Part shown: one piece after another, positions 36,362 to 45,473 of the stretch | How positions within the stretch are numbered: position 1 is the first letter of the stretch | Layout: each line of letters starts with the position of its first letter | NCBI RefSeq assembly: GCF_028464225.1 | Contig: NZ_JAQPCN010000006.1 | Location: forward strand, 83,715 to 147,714 | Direction of reading: 5' to 3' | From: Zeaxanthinibacter sp. PT1 | GTDB lineage: Bacteria > Bacteroidota > Bacteroidia > Flavobacteriales > Flavobacteriaceae | DNA length: 64,000 nt | The notes under the pieces: model-generated | Told to the model about the DNA's origin: nothing | The model's input: the letters and a program-made list of their open reading frames with translations, nothing else | The model's database searches: none | Program-made: the position numbers and the translations under genes

Positions 36362-36436
36362 TGGGATATACTGGATTCGAACCGGTGACCTCTGCCCTGT
36401 CAAGGCAGCGCTCTAAACCAACTGAGCTAATATCCC
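36362..36436 (-). tRNA. tRNA-Val (anticodon GAC)
   Basis: The 75-nucleotide cloverleaf folds fully: acceptor GGGATAT/ATATCCC, D-arm GCTC/GAGC, anticodon stem CTGCC/GGCAG with loop TTGACAG (anticodon GAC), 5-base variable loop AGGTC and T-arm with TTCGAAT. The T-stem ACCGG/CCAGT has a C-A mismatch at the central pair (51-63). The discriminator is A and CCA is not encoded. I did not find a clear promoter box upstream. Confidence 0.93.
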
Positions 36437-36664
36437 TGGAAATCGTTTTTGAACCGGGCTGCAATATCGTAAATTTCTCGGTTTCCGGAAATACAACATC
36501 GTTTTTATTTAATGCTCCCCTAATGAGTAAAGCTGTCATATAGTGAATCAGCTGAGGTACATTAAGTATTCCTATTAATTGAGCTAAAATACCTTCGTTC
36601 CCAATTAAGATAATAATTAATTTAGTATTTACTTCATGCCCATATTTAGGCTTAATCATCGAGA

Positions 36665-37111
36665 ATGGAGTGGCTTCAGATCATTATCGCAGGATTTACC
36701 GGCACCAGTTTAATGACCCTCTTCAGCTATATCTGTGGCGCTATTTTTAATGAAGAATTCTCGGAGCCAAAACTATTAAACCGTATGATGCATTATTCCC
36801 GGGCGTTTTCTTCCGATATTACAGATGATGACCACAGAGGGTGGATCATACATTTTGGTATTGGGCAGCTTATGGCCTTTTGGTTGTGGATCATGTATTG
36901 CAACAGTGGGCTGGGACATGCACAGATATTAGGAGCTTTTCTTGGAGTTATGGCAGGTATGGCAGGTGCCCTGGGTTGGCTTTTCCTTTTCAACACACTT
37001 ACGACCCCCCGGGATACCGACATTAGAGGATTTGTTGTTCAGCTAGTTGTAGCACATAGTATTTTTGGATGGTCAGCTTATCTGTTATATCAACTTTGGA
37101 ATCCTTGCTGA
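36665..37111 (+). CDS. Small integral membrane protein of unknown function
   Basis: The 148-residue protein has about four hydrophobic segments (near residues 4-25, 60-78, 85-108 and 122-143), separated by short loops such as NEEFSEPKLLNRMMHYSRAF. I do not recognise the family. It is followed 27 bases later by a YetF-domain gene and may be co-transcribed with it. The 228 bases before it, back to the tRNA, hold no other gene that I can see. Confidence 0.7.
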   Translation: MEWLQIIIAGFTGTSLMTLFSYICGAIFNEEFSEPKLLNRMMHYSRAFSSDITDDDHRGWIIHFGIGQLMAFWLWIMYCNSGLGHAQILGAFLGVMAGMAGALGWLFLFNTLTTPRDTDIRGFVVQLVVAHSIFGWSAYLLYQLWNPC

Positions 37112-37138
37112 TACCCTAACAATTTAAATAGAATTACG

Positions 37139-37660
37139 ATGAAAGATTGGTTTGCATTTTCCTGGAACGACGCTTTAGCAATAGTATTAACAGCTACAGG
37201 TATATACCTGGCTGTAATTATCCTCACCCGAATTTGCGGGAAAAGAAGTTTTTCCAAGATGTCAAGTTTTGATTTTGCCATGACTGTGGCTATCGGCTCC
37301 ATTATCGCAACGACAGTCCTTTCAAAAAGTGTTAGTATGTACGATGGGGTGATTGGACTCATCGGTGTTTACATTCTGCAAATCAGTCTAAGCTATGCCA
37401 GGAGGTATAGTTGGGTGAATGCCCTGGTAGACAATCCGCCTTTACTTCTGATGAACGGGTCTACAATTCTTTATGAGAACCTTAAAAAAGCCAGGGTCAC
37501 AGAGGCTGATCTGCGTTCCAAACTAAGAGAAGCAAATGTCATCGCTCTAAGTGAAATAAAAGCTGTCGTATTCGAAGCCACCGGGGATGTATCAGTCCTT
37601 CATACCTCAGATGACACTCCATTAGATGATTATTTGCTCCAGGAAGTCAGGGAGAAATAA
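37139..37660 (+). CDS. YetF/DUF421 membrane protein
   Basis: The 173-residue protein has about three N-terminal membrane segments with LTRICGKRSFSKMSSFDFAMTVAIGSI in two blocks, the family's RxxGKRxxxxxxxFD pattern, and a C-terminal YetF-type soluble domain (PPLLLMNGSTILYENLKKARVTEADL). YetF-type proteins are often in stress regulons; no biochemical role is settled. It lies in the tRNA-Val-bounded segment among other stress-type genes. Confidence 0.88.
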   Translation: MKDWFAFSWNDALAIVLTATGIYLAVIILTRICGKRSFSKMSSFDFAMTVAIGSIIATTVLSKSVSMYDGVIGLIGVYILQISLSYARRYSWVNALVDNPPLLLMNGSTILYENLKKARVTEADLRSKLREANVIALSEIKAVVFEATGDVSVLHTSDDTPLDDYLLQEVREK

Positions 37661-37728
37661 GCTTCCTTAGACTTCCTGTAAACCCCTTAACTGCAAGAAC
37701 TAAGGTGTACCACCAGTACCCGCTATGT

Positions 37729-38577
37729 TCAGGAACCTATGATCTCTCCTCCATTCACATGGATAAACTGACCTGTTATGTAACTGGCATCTTCACTTGC
37801 GAGGAAAACATAGGAGGGTCCGACTTCGCTCGGCTGCCCTGCCCTGCCCATAGGAGTATCTTGCCCGAAGTCTGAGACATCATCAAAAGTTGCAGGGATT
37901 AGCGGGGTCCAGATAGGTCCCGGCGCCACTCCATTAACACGAATATTATCAGGCGCCAGCATCTTGGCCAAAGATCTTGTAAAACTTACGATTGCGCCTT
38001 TGGTACTCGAATAATCGAGGAGGTGCTCACTTCCACGATAAGCGGTCACAGAACTTGTGTTGATGATGCTATCTCCTTCACCCAGATGTTTCAGAGCACA
38101 CTTAACAAGGTAGAAATAAGGAAATATATTAGTCTCAAAGGTTTTCCTGAACTGGCTTTCGCTGATCTCTTCTGCCGAATTCTTAGGAAATTGAATAGCC
38201 GCATTATTAACAAGGATATTGAGCTGCCCGAACTCGGACACACATTCTTCTACCACAGATTCACAAAAATCAAATGAACTTAGATCTCCTTTAAAGAGAA
38301 GACATCTCCCTCCTTCCTTCTCCACCATTTTCCGAGTGTCTTCGGCGTCCTTGGTTTCTTCGAGATAAATAATAGCAACAGCTGCCCCTTCCCTGGCAAA
38401 ATGCACGGCCACGCTTCTCCCGATCCCACTATCACCCCCGGAGATCAATGCCACTTTCCCCTTCAACTTGTCACTGCCTATGTAAGAGTCGCGAATGACC
38501 TCAGGCTTCGGCTGCATTGCATTCTCCTTCCCTGGTTGTGATTGCTCTTGTTCCGGAAATGATTTAGGTTTTTCCAT
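37729..38577 (-). CDS. SDR oxidoreductase, YdaD/YhxC-type general-stress dehydrogenase
   Basis: The protein has 282 residues from the ATG at 38577; an ATG 10 codons upstream is less likely. A Pro/Gln-rich N-terminal extension precedes the Rossmann fold, a trait of the glucose/ribitol-dehydrogenase-like stress SDRs. Motifs are ISGGDSGIGRS, NNAAIQ, TSSVTAY with the catalytic Ser, and the YSSTK pair, all intact. Substrate unknown. It is transcribed toward the YetF gene and away from the kinase. Confidence 0.87.
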   Translation of the reverse strand: MEKPKSFPEQEQSQPGKENAMQPKPEVIRDSYIGSDKLKGKVALISGGDSGIGRSVAVHFAREGAAVAIIYLEETKDAEDTRKMVEKEGGRCLLFKGDLSSFDFCESVVEECVSEFGQLNILVNNAAIQFPKNSAEEISESQFRKTFETNIFPYFYLVKCALKHLGEGDSIINTSSVTAYRGSEHLLDYSSTKGAIVSFTRSLAKMLAPDNIRVNGVAPGPIWTPLIPATFDDVSDFGQDTPMGRAGQPSEVGPSYVFLASEDASYITGQFIHVNGGEIIGS

Positions 38578-38962
38578 AGTCTTTACGGTATTAATTATGG
38601 GTATCATTACTTCTATAAAATTAAATTTATAGGATTGCTAGGAAGGATGCAATTGAGAAATTCATTGCCTATAATAAGTCGTCACTATTGAATCTTATTG
38701 CATTTTAACCACACATCAAGGAAACACAACCCATAACGCACTGATATACTCAGGAATGACAGTTGTCATTGCCTGCCTTCGGAAATTGATAAAATCGAAT
38801 TTGAATTACTTAAAGTTTAAAAGTGGTGCACAAATTGACTATTTTTATAGGTATATTCCTAGATCGGTTAGAGACTTGTCAACAGAAGTTGCTCTAAAAT
38901 CTTTATTTGAAGAAATAGTGCGAAATAAAATATCTACAAATCCCGGTTTTGAAAGTAACCCG

Positions 38963-40576
38963 ATGAAGGTGGAGGCCACAGCCGATAGCTTGAAAACGGA
39001 TATTCTCGATAATGTTCCTGCTGCTATTTATACCTGCGATACCGAGGGACGAGTGACCTATTTTAACAATGCTGCAGCCGAACTCTGGGGCAGAAAACCA
39101 GAATTGAATAAGGATTTATGGTGTGGATCCTGGAAAATATTCACTACAGATGGGGATCCACTGCCGCTCGACGACTGCCCCATGGCCGTTGTACTGAAAA
39201 ATAAGACTGCTATTCCCGCGCAGGAAATTGTTGTAGAAAGACCGGATGGTAAGAGGCGAATTGTAATGGTTCATCCAAAATTGCTCTACGATGCTGCGGG
39301 TAATGCAATGGGTGCTATAAATATGCTACAGGATATCTCTGAGAAGAAAAAGCAGGAAGTTGCTCTTAAACTCAGTGAAAATAATTATCGAAAGCTCGCA
39401 GAATACCTGGAAAAGAAGGTGGAAGAACGCACCACCCACTTAAAGCAAAGTGAGCAACGCTACCATCGCATGGTAGAAGAGGTTCAGGACTACGCAATAA
39501 TCCTTTTAGACCCAGATGGAAATATACTGAACTGGAATAAAGGAGCAGAAAAGATCAAGGGATATACGGAAGAAGAAATCATAGGTAAAAACTTCCATAT
39601 TTTTTACCGGGAAGAAGACTGTAAAAACTTGCTTCCTGAAAAATTAATAGCAGGAGCCATTGCAAATGGTCGATCAATGCACGAAGGATGGCGGGTAAAA
39701 AAAGATGGCACCAAATTCTGGGGGAGTATTGTTATTACAGCCCTACATGATGATGAGGGGCAGATCCTTGGATTTTCTAAGGTTACCCGGGACCTCACCG
39801 AACGCAAGCTTGCAGAAGATCAAAAAGAAAAGTATGCCCGCGATATTGAGGTAAGAAACATACAGTTAGAAGAATATGCCCATATAGCCTCCCACGATTT
39901 GCAGGAGCCCCTGAGAAAAGTTCAGGTTTTTAGTGACCTGGTCAAGAGCAACCTGGATAATAAAGAGAAAGCCATCATCTATCTGGACAGGATGCGCAAT
40001 TCTGCCCAGCGTATGGTTACCCTGATCAAGGACGTACTAAAATATTCCAAGGTATCCGATTTTGATGAGTTCTTTACCTCCGTAAACCTTAACGAGGTCT
40101 TCGAAAACGTTAAAGAAGATTTTAATCTCTTACTAGAGGAAAAACAAGTAAAACTAACGACTACAGAATTACCGACGATAGAGGGAATACCTGTACAGCT
40201 ACATCAGTTATTATCCAACCTATTGGGAAACGCCATCAAATTTTCCGCAGACAGCCCTGAGATACACATTTTCGCTTCAGATGTCGACATGGCAGAACTA
40301 AAGGAATTCGAGGAACTCGATCCGACCAAGTCCTATATCAAACTAATAGTATCTGATAAAGGAGTGGGGTTTGAACCGCAATATGCAGATGCCATATTCA
40401 CCATGTTTAAAAGATTAAGAAGCGATGCACAGGGAAATGGTATAGGCCTTACGCTCTGTAAAAAGATCGTGGAGAACCATGAAGGAAAAATAATTGTCGA
40501 AAGTCGACCCGGAGTTGGTACTACCTTTACCATTTACCTGCCTAAAAAATATTCAGGTAAGCGCATTAAAAAATAA
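38963..40576 (+). CDS. PAS-domain sensor histidine kinase
   Basis: From the ATG at 38963 the protein has 537 residues; the open frame extends upstream to an ATG at 38756, which would add 69 residues without an obvious domain. Two PAS domains (VPAAIYTCDTEGRVTYFN and VQDYAIILLDPDGNILNWN) are joined by a coiled-coil stretch. A HisKA domain follows with the phospho-acceptor His in ASHDLQEPLRK, at nucleotides 39893-39895. The ATPase domain has the N box NLLGNAIKFS, DKGVGFE and GNGIGLTLCKK. No membrane segment is seen, so it is a cytosolic sensor. No response regulator gene is adjacent. Confidence 0.9.
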   Translation: MKVEATADSLKTDILDNVPAAIYTCDTEGRVTYFNNAAAELWGRKPELNKDLWCGSWKIFTTDGDPLPLDDCPMAVVLKNKTAIPAQEIVVERPDGKRRIVMVHPKLLYDAAGNAMGAINMLQDISEKKKQEVALKLSENNYRKLAEYLEKKVEERTTHLKQSEQRYHRMVEEVQDYAIILLDPDGNILNWNKGAEKIKGYTEEEIIGKNFHIFYREEDCKNLLPEKLIAGAIANGRSMHEGWRVKKDGTKFWGSIVITALHDDEGQILGFSKVTRDLTERKLAEDQKEKYARDIEVRNIQLEEYAHIASHDLQEPLRKVQVFSDLVKSNLDNKEKAIIYLDRMRNSAQRMVTLIKDVLKYSKVSDFDEFFTSVNLNEVFENVKEDFNLLLEEKQVKLTTTELPTIEGIPVQLHQLLSNLLGNAIKFSADSPEIHIFASDVDMAELKEFEELDPTKSYIKLIVSDKGVGFEPQYADAIFTMFKRLRSDAQGNGIGLTLCKKIVENHEGKIIVESRPGVGTTFTIYLPKKYSGKRIKK

Positions 40577-40651
40577 ATTCTCACCGGAGACTTATGCTGC
40601 AGAATAACAATTGCAAATGTTCCTACACAAACTTAAGCTCCGATGAGAATT
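40576..40651. repeat. 14-bp inverted repeat at the kinase stop
   Basis: AATTCTCACCGGAG (40576-40589) and CTCCGATGAGAATT (40638-40651) are inverted copies differing at one position, with a 48-base spacer. The left arm begins in the kinase TAA stop. It could be a hairpin in the 3' end of the mRNA or the ends of a tiny inserted element. Confidence 0.6.
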
Positions 40652-40704
40652 CTGATATTTTAATAACCGTCCCCGGCCTAATTGCAATTTCGGTCAGGTC
40701 ATTA

Positions 40705-42099
40705 TTATTTGCCTATAGTAATTGCCTTCACGTTCACAAATTCTTTCATCCCAAAACCACCGTGTTCCCGGCCAAAGCCTGAATTTTTCACCCCTCCAAA
40801 GGGCATAGAAGGCTCTGCCAGGCCGAAAGTATTGATAAAGATCATCCCGGTGTCAAAATAGTTTTCAGCAAGCCTCGTGGCCTTATCAACATCTTTGGAA
40901 AAGATTCCTCCACCCAGGCCAAACCTGCTATCGTTTGCAATTTGCATGGCTTCTTCTGCATCGGCTGCATGGATCAGTGAAGCCACAGGACCGAACAACT
41001 CGTCATCGTAAGCGGGTTGACCGGCTTTAACATTTGCAAGAACGGTTGCCGGGTAGAAGAACCCTGTTCCATCAGGAATAGAACCTCCGCATAGAATTTG
41101 CGCTCCATGAGCCACACTTTTTTGAACTTGATCATGTAGGGTTTCTCTCAGATCTTCCCTTGCGATGGGACCGAGATCAGTTTCATCCAGGGTAGGGTCC
41201 CCCAATTTAAGAGCCTCCATGGCCTCCACGAAAGCTGATTTAAATCTCTCGTAAACGGCATCCACCACAATAAATCTTTTGGCCGCAATACAGGTTTCCC
41301 CGTTATTATAGATCCGACCTTTTACACACATTTCTACTGCCAGGTCGAGGTCGGCATCCTCCAGTACGATATAGGCATCGTTACTACCCAGCTCCAATAC
41401 AGTCTTCTTTAATTCGGCCCCTGCCTTCTGACCGATATCTTTACCGGCTGCAGAACTTCCTGTCAAGGTAACACCCCTTACATGATCATTCTTGATGACA
41501 GCATCTGACTGTTCGTGCGATATAACCAGGCAACTAAAAAGATTTTCAGGTAAACCCGCTTCTCTAAAAATCTTTTCCAAAAGCTTTCCTGTCCCCGTTA
41601 CATTTGAAGCATGTTTCAACAGAATTCCATTACCGGCCATTAGGTTGGCGATAGCATAGCGCACCACCTGGTAAGAGGGATAGTTCCATGGCTGAATTCC
41701 GTATATTACGCCGATAGGAGAATAAGTAATTATTCCTTTTCCACCATCAGATAAGGTCCTTTCTTCATTTTTAAGCTCCTCGGGACCATGTTCAGCTGTA
41801 TAATTGCATATAGCTGCACATAAGTCGACTTCCTGTCTACTTTGCACCAGGAGTTTACCCATTTCAGCTGTCATTAATTCCGCCAATTCTTTCCTGTTCT
41901 CTTTAAGACCCTCTCCGATAGCCTTGATCTTCTTGGCCCTGTCGTTTAAAGAAACATGCCTCCATTTACTAAATGCCTGTTGGCATGATTCTATGACTTT
42001 TTCCACTTTACTGTCCGAGAAATACTCGTACTGTTCCATCTCCTGTCCATTGACCGGGTTAATCGTAGTTATTCTTTTATCTTTTGTTGCTGTGTCCAT
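40705..42099 (-). CDS. NAD(P)-dependent succinate-semialdehyde dehydrogenase-like
   Basis: The 464-residue protein is an aldehyde dehydrogenase. The catalytic Cys is in NNGETCIAAKR, the general-base Glu in LELGSND, and the cofactor loop is VTLTGSSAAGK. The N-terminal NPVNGQEMEQY and the short length fit the succinate-semialdehyde dehydrogenase (Sad/GabD) branch. Substrate choice is an inference from overall resemblance. An SDR gene starts 37 bases upstream, possibly in the same transcript. Confidence 0.85.
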   Translation of the reverse strand: MDTATKDKRITTINPVNGQEMEQYEYFSDSKVEKVIESCQQAFSKWRHVSLNDRAKKIKAIGEGLKENRKELAELMTAEMGKLLVQSRQEVDLCAAICNYTAEHGPEELKNEERTLSDGGKGIITYSPIGVIYGIQPWNYPSYQVVRYAIANLMAGNGILLKHASNVTGTGKLLEKIFREAGLPENLFSCLVISHEQSDAVIKNDHVRGVTLTGSSAAGKDIGQKAGAELKKTVLELGSNDAYIVLEDADLDLAVEMCVKGRIYNNGETCIAAKRFIVVDAVYERFKSAFVEAMEALKLGDPTLDETDLGPIAREDLRETLHDQVQKSVAHGAQILCGGSIPDGTGFFYPATVLANVKAGQPAYDDELFGPVASLIHAADAEEAMQIANDSRFGLGGGIFSKDVDKATRLAENYFDTGMIFINTFGLAEPSMPFGGVKNSGFGREHGGFGMKEFVNVKAITIGK

Positions 42100-42136
42100 T
42101 TATATTAACTAATAATGTTTTTAAATTAATTGAATG

Positions 42137-42877
42137 TTACTGTTGCTCGCTGGGCATTACATAAACGTCATTTATATTTACCCGTTTAGGCTGGGTCAGG
42201 GCGTAGATTATGGCATCAGCAATATCTTCTGCCTCCAGTGTCGTCATTTCCTGCATAGCCGACAGTTTTTCCAGGATATCTTCATCAGTAATGGTGTCCA
42301 TCAATTCCGTAGATACTGCCCCGGGCTCAATGGAAGTTACGTTGATTCCATATTTAGGAGCTAGCTCCTGCCTGAGTCCTTCAGAGAACATTTTTATTGC
42401 AGATTTTGTAGCACAGTATACTGCTCCACCCGGAAAGTATTTATGTGCTGCACTAGAGGATATATTAATGATATGCCCTTTCTTGTTCTCGATCAGTGTT
42501 GGAAGTACAGATGAAACTCCATTTAATACCCCTTTGATATTCACGTCGACCATCCTATCCCATTCCTCTGTTTTCAACTTTTCCACATAGGATAAGGGCA
42601 TCAACCCGGCATTATTGATCAGCACATGAATTACCCCGTATTCCTTTAGTGTTCGGGTTACCACCTTTTCCATATCTTCCTTGGAGGTAACATCGGCGGT
42701 TACTACCAGGGCTTCTCCTCCATTCTTTACTATTGATTTCCTAACTTTTTCTAAGCGTTCTTCCCTTCTTGCCGTCAAAACTACTTTAGCGCCGTGTTCA
42801 GCAAGTTTTATGGCGGTTGCTTCTCCAATTCCACTGGAAGCACCGGTTATTATGACTACGTTATTCTTAAGTTCCAT
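42137..42877 (-). CDS. Short-chain dehydrogenase/reductase (NADP-type)
   Basis: The 246-residue SDR has VIITGASSGIGEATA, NNAGLMPLS, a catalytic Ser in ISSSAAH and the YCATK pair, so it should be active. The ARREERLEK segment after strand 2 suggests NADP preference. It resembles the oxidoreductases of the YdfG/serine-dehydrogenase-like group with broad 3-hydroxy substrates. It precedes the aldehyde dehydrogenase by 37 bases, and the pair could act in sequence on an alcohol or aldehyde. Confidence 0.85.
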   Translation of the reverse strand: MELKNNVVIITGASSGIGEATAIKLAEHGAKVVLTARREERLEKVRKSIVKNGGEALVVTADVTSKEDMEKVVTRTLKEYGVIHVLINNAGLMPLSYVEKLKTEEWDRMVDVNIKGVLNGVSSVLPTLIENKKGHIINISSSAAHKYFPGGAVYCATKSAIKMFSEGLRQELAPKYGINVTSIEPGAVSTELMDTITDEDILEKLSAMQEMTTLEAEDIADAIIYALTQPKRVNINDVYVMPSEQQ

Positions 42878-43065
42878 ATGTATCCATTTAATTTTGTTTA
42901 ATATATACGCTTATTTTATTAAACAAATGCTCAATCAAATGCAGGATTGATGCGAAAGCAGGGGTTGGGAAGAGATTAACATTTAGCACTAGAACCGGGG
43001 ATATTTTGGTCCTTTCCGGCGATACTGATAACCCCAGGGTGTAGAGAGATGTAAAAAGCTATAGC

Positions 43066-45468
43066 TTACAGCGATTCTAGTCGCTCCAGGGTCGCTCCCA
43101 TGTCGATTCCTTCCCCCAGGACTCCTTGGAAGAGATCTCCTTTTTCCTTTAATCGAAGGGGTACGGTCTCTAAATTATAATCGGTCATCTTTAAGCCTCT
43201 CTTCACTTCCTTCCAATTCAATGGGGTTGAAACAGGAGCCCCGGGCCGGGGTCGGACGCAATAAGGCGAGGCTACACTATGTCCTCTGCGATTCTGTAAG
43301 TAATCCAGGTAAATCTTATCCTTGCGAGCGGATTTCTTGCGATCCATACTGCATACTGCAGGGAAGTCTTCTAAAAGGTAAAGACAAAGTAATTTGGTAA
43401 AATTCATAACCTCGTCATAGGTGTAGAGACCTCCCATAGGTATGTAAATATGCATACCACGAGAACCCGAAGTTTTACAATATCCCGGAATAGAAACTTT
43501 ATCAAGTAGTTCCTTCGCCCTATTCGCCACTTCTATTACTTCGTCAAGTGTATTTTTAGAGGAAGGATCCAGGTCAATCACTGCCCAGTCAGGCGTATCG
43601 AGAGCTGCCACCTTAGAATTCCAGGGATTTATCTCGATACAACCAAGGTTTGCCATATATAGCAGGGTTGATTCATCCTGGCATAAGAGGTAGTTGATAT
43701 CCCGCTTGGAAGATTTAGAATAGATAGAATAGGTCTGAACCCACTCAGGGGTATTCTCCACATCTTTCTGGTAAAAACCCTTACTTTTTATTCCATCGGG
43801 GTGCCGGTGGAGGTTCTGTGGTCGGTCTATAAGGTAAGGCAGAATATAATCTGAAATCTCAAGATAATAATCAAGCAGGTCATATTTTCGAAGACCCGAA
43901 TCTGGCCAGTATACTTTTTCCAGATTACTGACAGCCACATGCACATCATCAATTTCGAGCACATTTCCTTTACCTTTTTTTTGCTGAGTTTGTTCTTGCT
44001 TCTGTTTGGGTATAGATTCGGTACGGGGAGCTTTATCCTGCAACTCTTTAAATACCGGGTGTCTTAATAGACCATTCCTGGTCCAATCTGAAAACTTCAC
44101 CTCCGCCTCCAGCTCAGGTTTAAGCCATTGAACCTTCCTTCCCTTTAAATTGGGCTTTTCTTCAAAAGGGCATTGCGCCCGCTCTAATTTCTTCAGCTTC
44201 TTATATAATGCCGAACGGGATTTGTCATTGAACCCAGTACCGCAATTCCCTATGTATTGAAGACCACCCTCAACCCTCCTCCCAAGAACGAGCGAGCCAA
44301 AGTGTGTGGTTCCTTCCGGTTCAGTATAACCGCAGATATTAGCTATCACCGTCCGTTCACTTTTTATTTTCCGCCAGGAATCTGTGCGTTTCCCGGGGTG
44401 GTATAAGGAATCCTTACGTTTGGCTATAATCCCTTCCATCCCGCTGTCCACCGCCATGGAATAAAAGGTATTGCCCATCCCTACCATATGATCACAATAC
44501 CTCGTACTTTCCATACCTTCCAGCAGTTCAAGTAGTAATTCCTTTCGTTGCAGCAGCGGCAGTTCAAGTGTGCTGTGTCCGTTTAGAAATAGAAGATCAA
44601 ATACATAATACCTCAACGTCCCGGTGGTTTTTGACGAGTAGTTTTGCAGGGCTTCAAAATCGGGTTTTCCCCTTTCATCCACCAATACCACTTCCCCATC
44701 CAGCACAGCCTGTTGTTCCATAGCTTCGAGTTCCGGGATCAGATCCCCGAATTTTTCCTCTAAGCGATTCCCGCTTCTGGAATACAGCCGGACATCCCCA
44801 TGGTTCACATGGGCCTGTACCCGGTACCCATCCCACTTTAACTCGTAGATCCAGTCGGGGTCATTGAAAATATCAGGGACGAGGGAGGCCAGCATGGGCT
44901 TAATGAAGGTGGAAGGCTTAGTTCCGGCGTGTACTTTTTCTCCTGGCTCGATATTCTCTGCATCATAAGTACCAGATACGGCAAACTTATCCTGTTTCTT
45001 TATCAACAGCCAGTTCTCCTTATCACCCTTCAGACGAGTACGGACGAGGGCAAAATCACCTTTCAGGTAGTTGCCGTGAAAACGAATCTTCAGGTTGCCC
45101 TTTTTCAGTTGTTCGGTTCCTGATTTAGTTTTCTTTTCTTCGAGCACCTCGTAACGTCCCTGGTCCCAGATCTTCATTTCCCCGGCCCCATAATTTCCTT
45201 TAGGAATAGTACCTTCAAAATCGAGGTATCTCACCGGGTGATCCTCGGTGCGGACAGCAAGCCGTTTATCGGCCGGGTTCAGCGAAGGACCTTTGGGTAC
45301 AGCCCAGGATTTTAGCACCCCTTCCATCTCCAGCCGCAGGTCATAATGCAACCGGGTGGCCTGGTGACGCTGTACTACAAAACGCGAATTATCCCCCTTG
45401 CCCAGGACCGCCGGCGGTTCCGGGGTGGCTTGGAAATCGCGTTTTTTAATATAATCTTCAAGACACAT
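43066..45468 (-). CDS. ligD: DNA ligase D (PE-LIG-POL)
   Basis: The 800-residue protein contains all three LigD modules in the order phosphoesterase, ligase, polymerase. The phosphoesterase (about residues 1-160) shows QRHQATRLHYDLRLE. The ATP-dependent ligase has its adenylated Lys at K211 in ELKWDGYR, with an OB-fold region ending near residue 480. The primase-like polymerase (about residues 510-800) has VIDLDPSS and KTSGSRGMHIYIPMGG. With Ku it performs non-homologous end joining of double-strand breaks. Ku is encoded 5 bases upstream, so the two form an operon. The order matches Pseudomonas-type rather than mycobacterial LigD. Confidence 0.96.
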   Translation of the reverse strand: MCLEDYIKKRDFQATPEPPAVLGKGDNSRFVVQRHQATRLHYDLRLEMEGVLKSWAVPKGPSLNPADKRLAVRTEDHPVRYLDFEGTIPKGNYGAGEMKIWDQGRYEVLEEKKTKSGTEQLKKGNLKIRFHGNYLKGDFALVRTRLKGDKENWLLIKKQDKFAVSGTYDAENIEPGEKVHAGTKPSTFIKPMLASLVPDIFNDPDWIYELKWDGYRVQAHVNHGDVRLYSRSGNRLEEKFGDLIPELEAMEQQAVLDGEVVLVDERGKPDFEALQNYSSKTTGTLRYYVFDLLFLNGHSTLELPLLQRKELLLELLEGMESTRYCDHMVGMGNTFYSMAVDSGMEGIIAKRKDSLYHPGKRTDSWRKIKSERTVIANICGYTEPEGTTHFGSLVLGRRVEGGLQYIGNCGTGFNDKSRSALYKKLKKLERAQCPFEEKPNLKGRKVQWLKPELEAEVKFSDWTRNGLLRHPVFKELQDKAPRTESIPKQKQEQTQQKKGKGNVLEIDDVHVAVSNLEKVYWPDSGLRKYDLLDYYLEISDYILPYLIDRPQNLHRHPDGIKSKGFYQKDVENTPEWVQTYSIYSKSSKRDINYLLCQDESTLLYMANLGCIEINPWNSKVAALDTPDWAVIDLDPSSKNTLDEVIEVANRAKELLDKVSIPGYCKTSGSRGMHIYIPMGGLYTYDEVMNFTKLLCLYLLEDFPAVCSMDRKKSARKDKIYLDYLQNRRGHSVASPYCVRPRPGAPVSTPLNWKEVKRGLKMTDYNLETVPLRLKEKGDLFQGVLGEGIDMGATLERLESL

Positions 45469-45473
45469 TCAGA

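Noticed and set aside
36362..36436. tRNA-Asp
   Set aside because: The loop TTGACAG places GAC, not GTC, at positions 34-36, so the tRNA reads valine codons.
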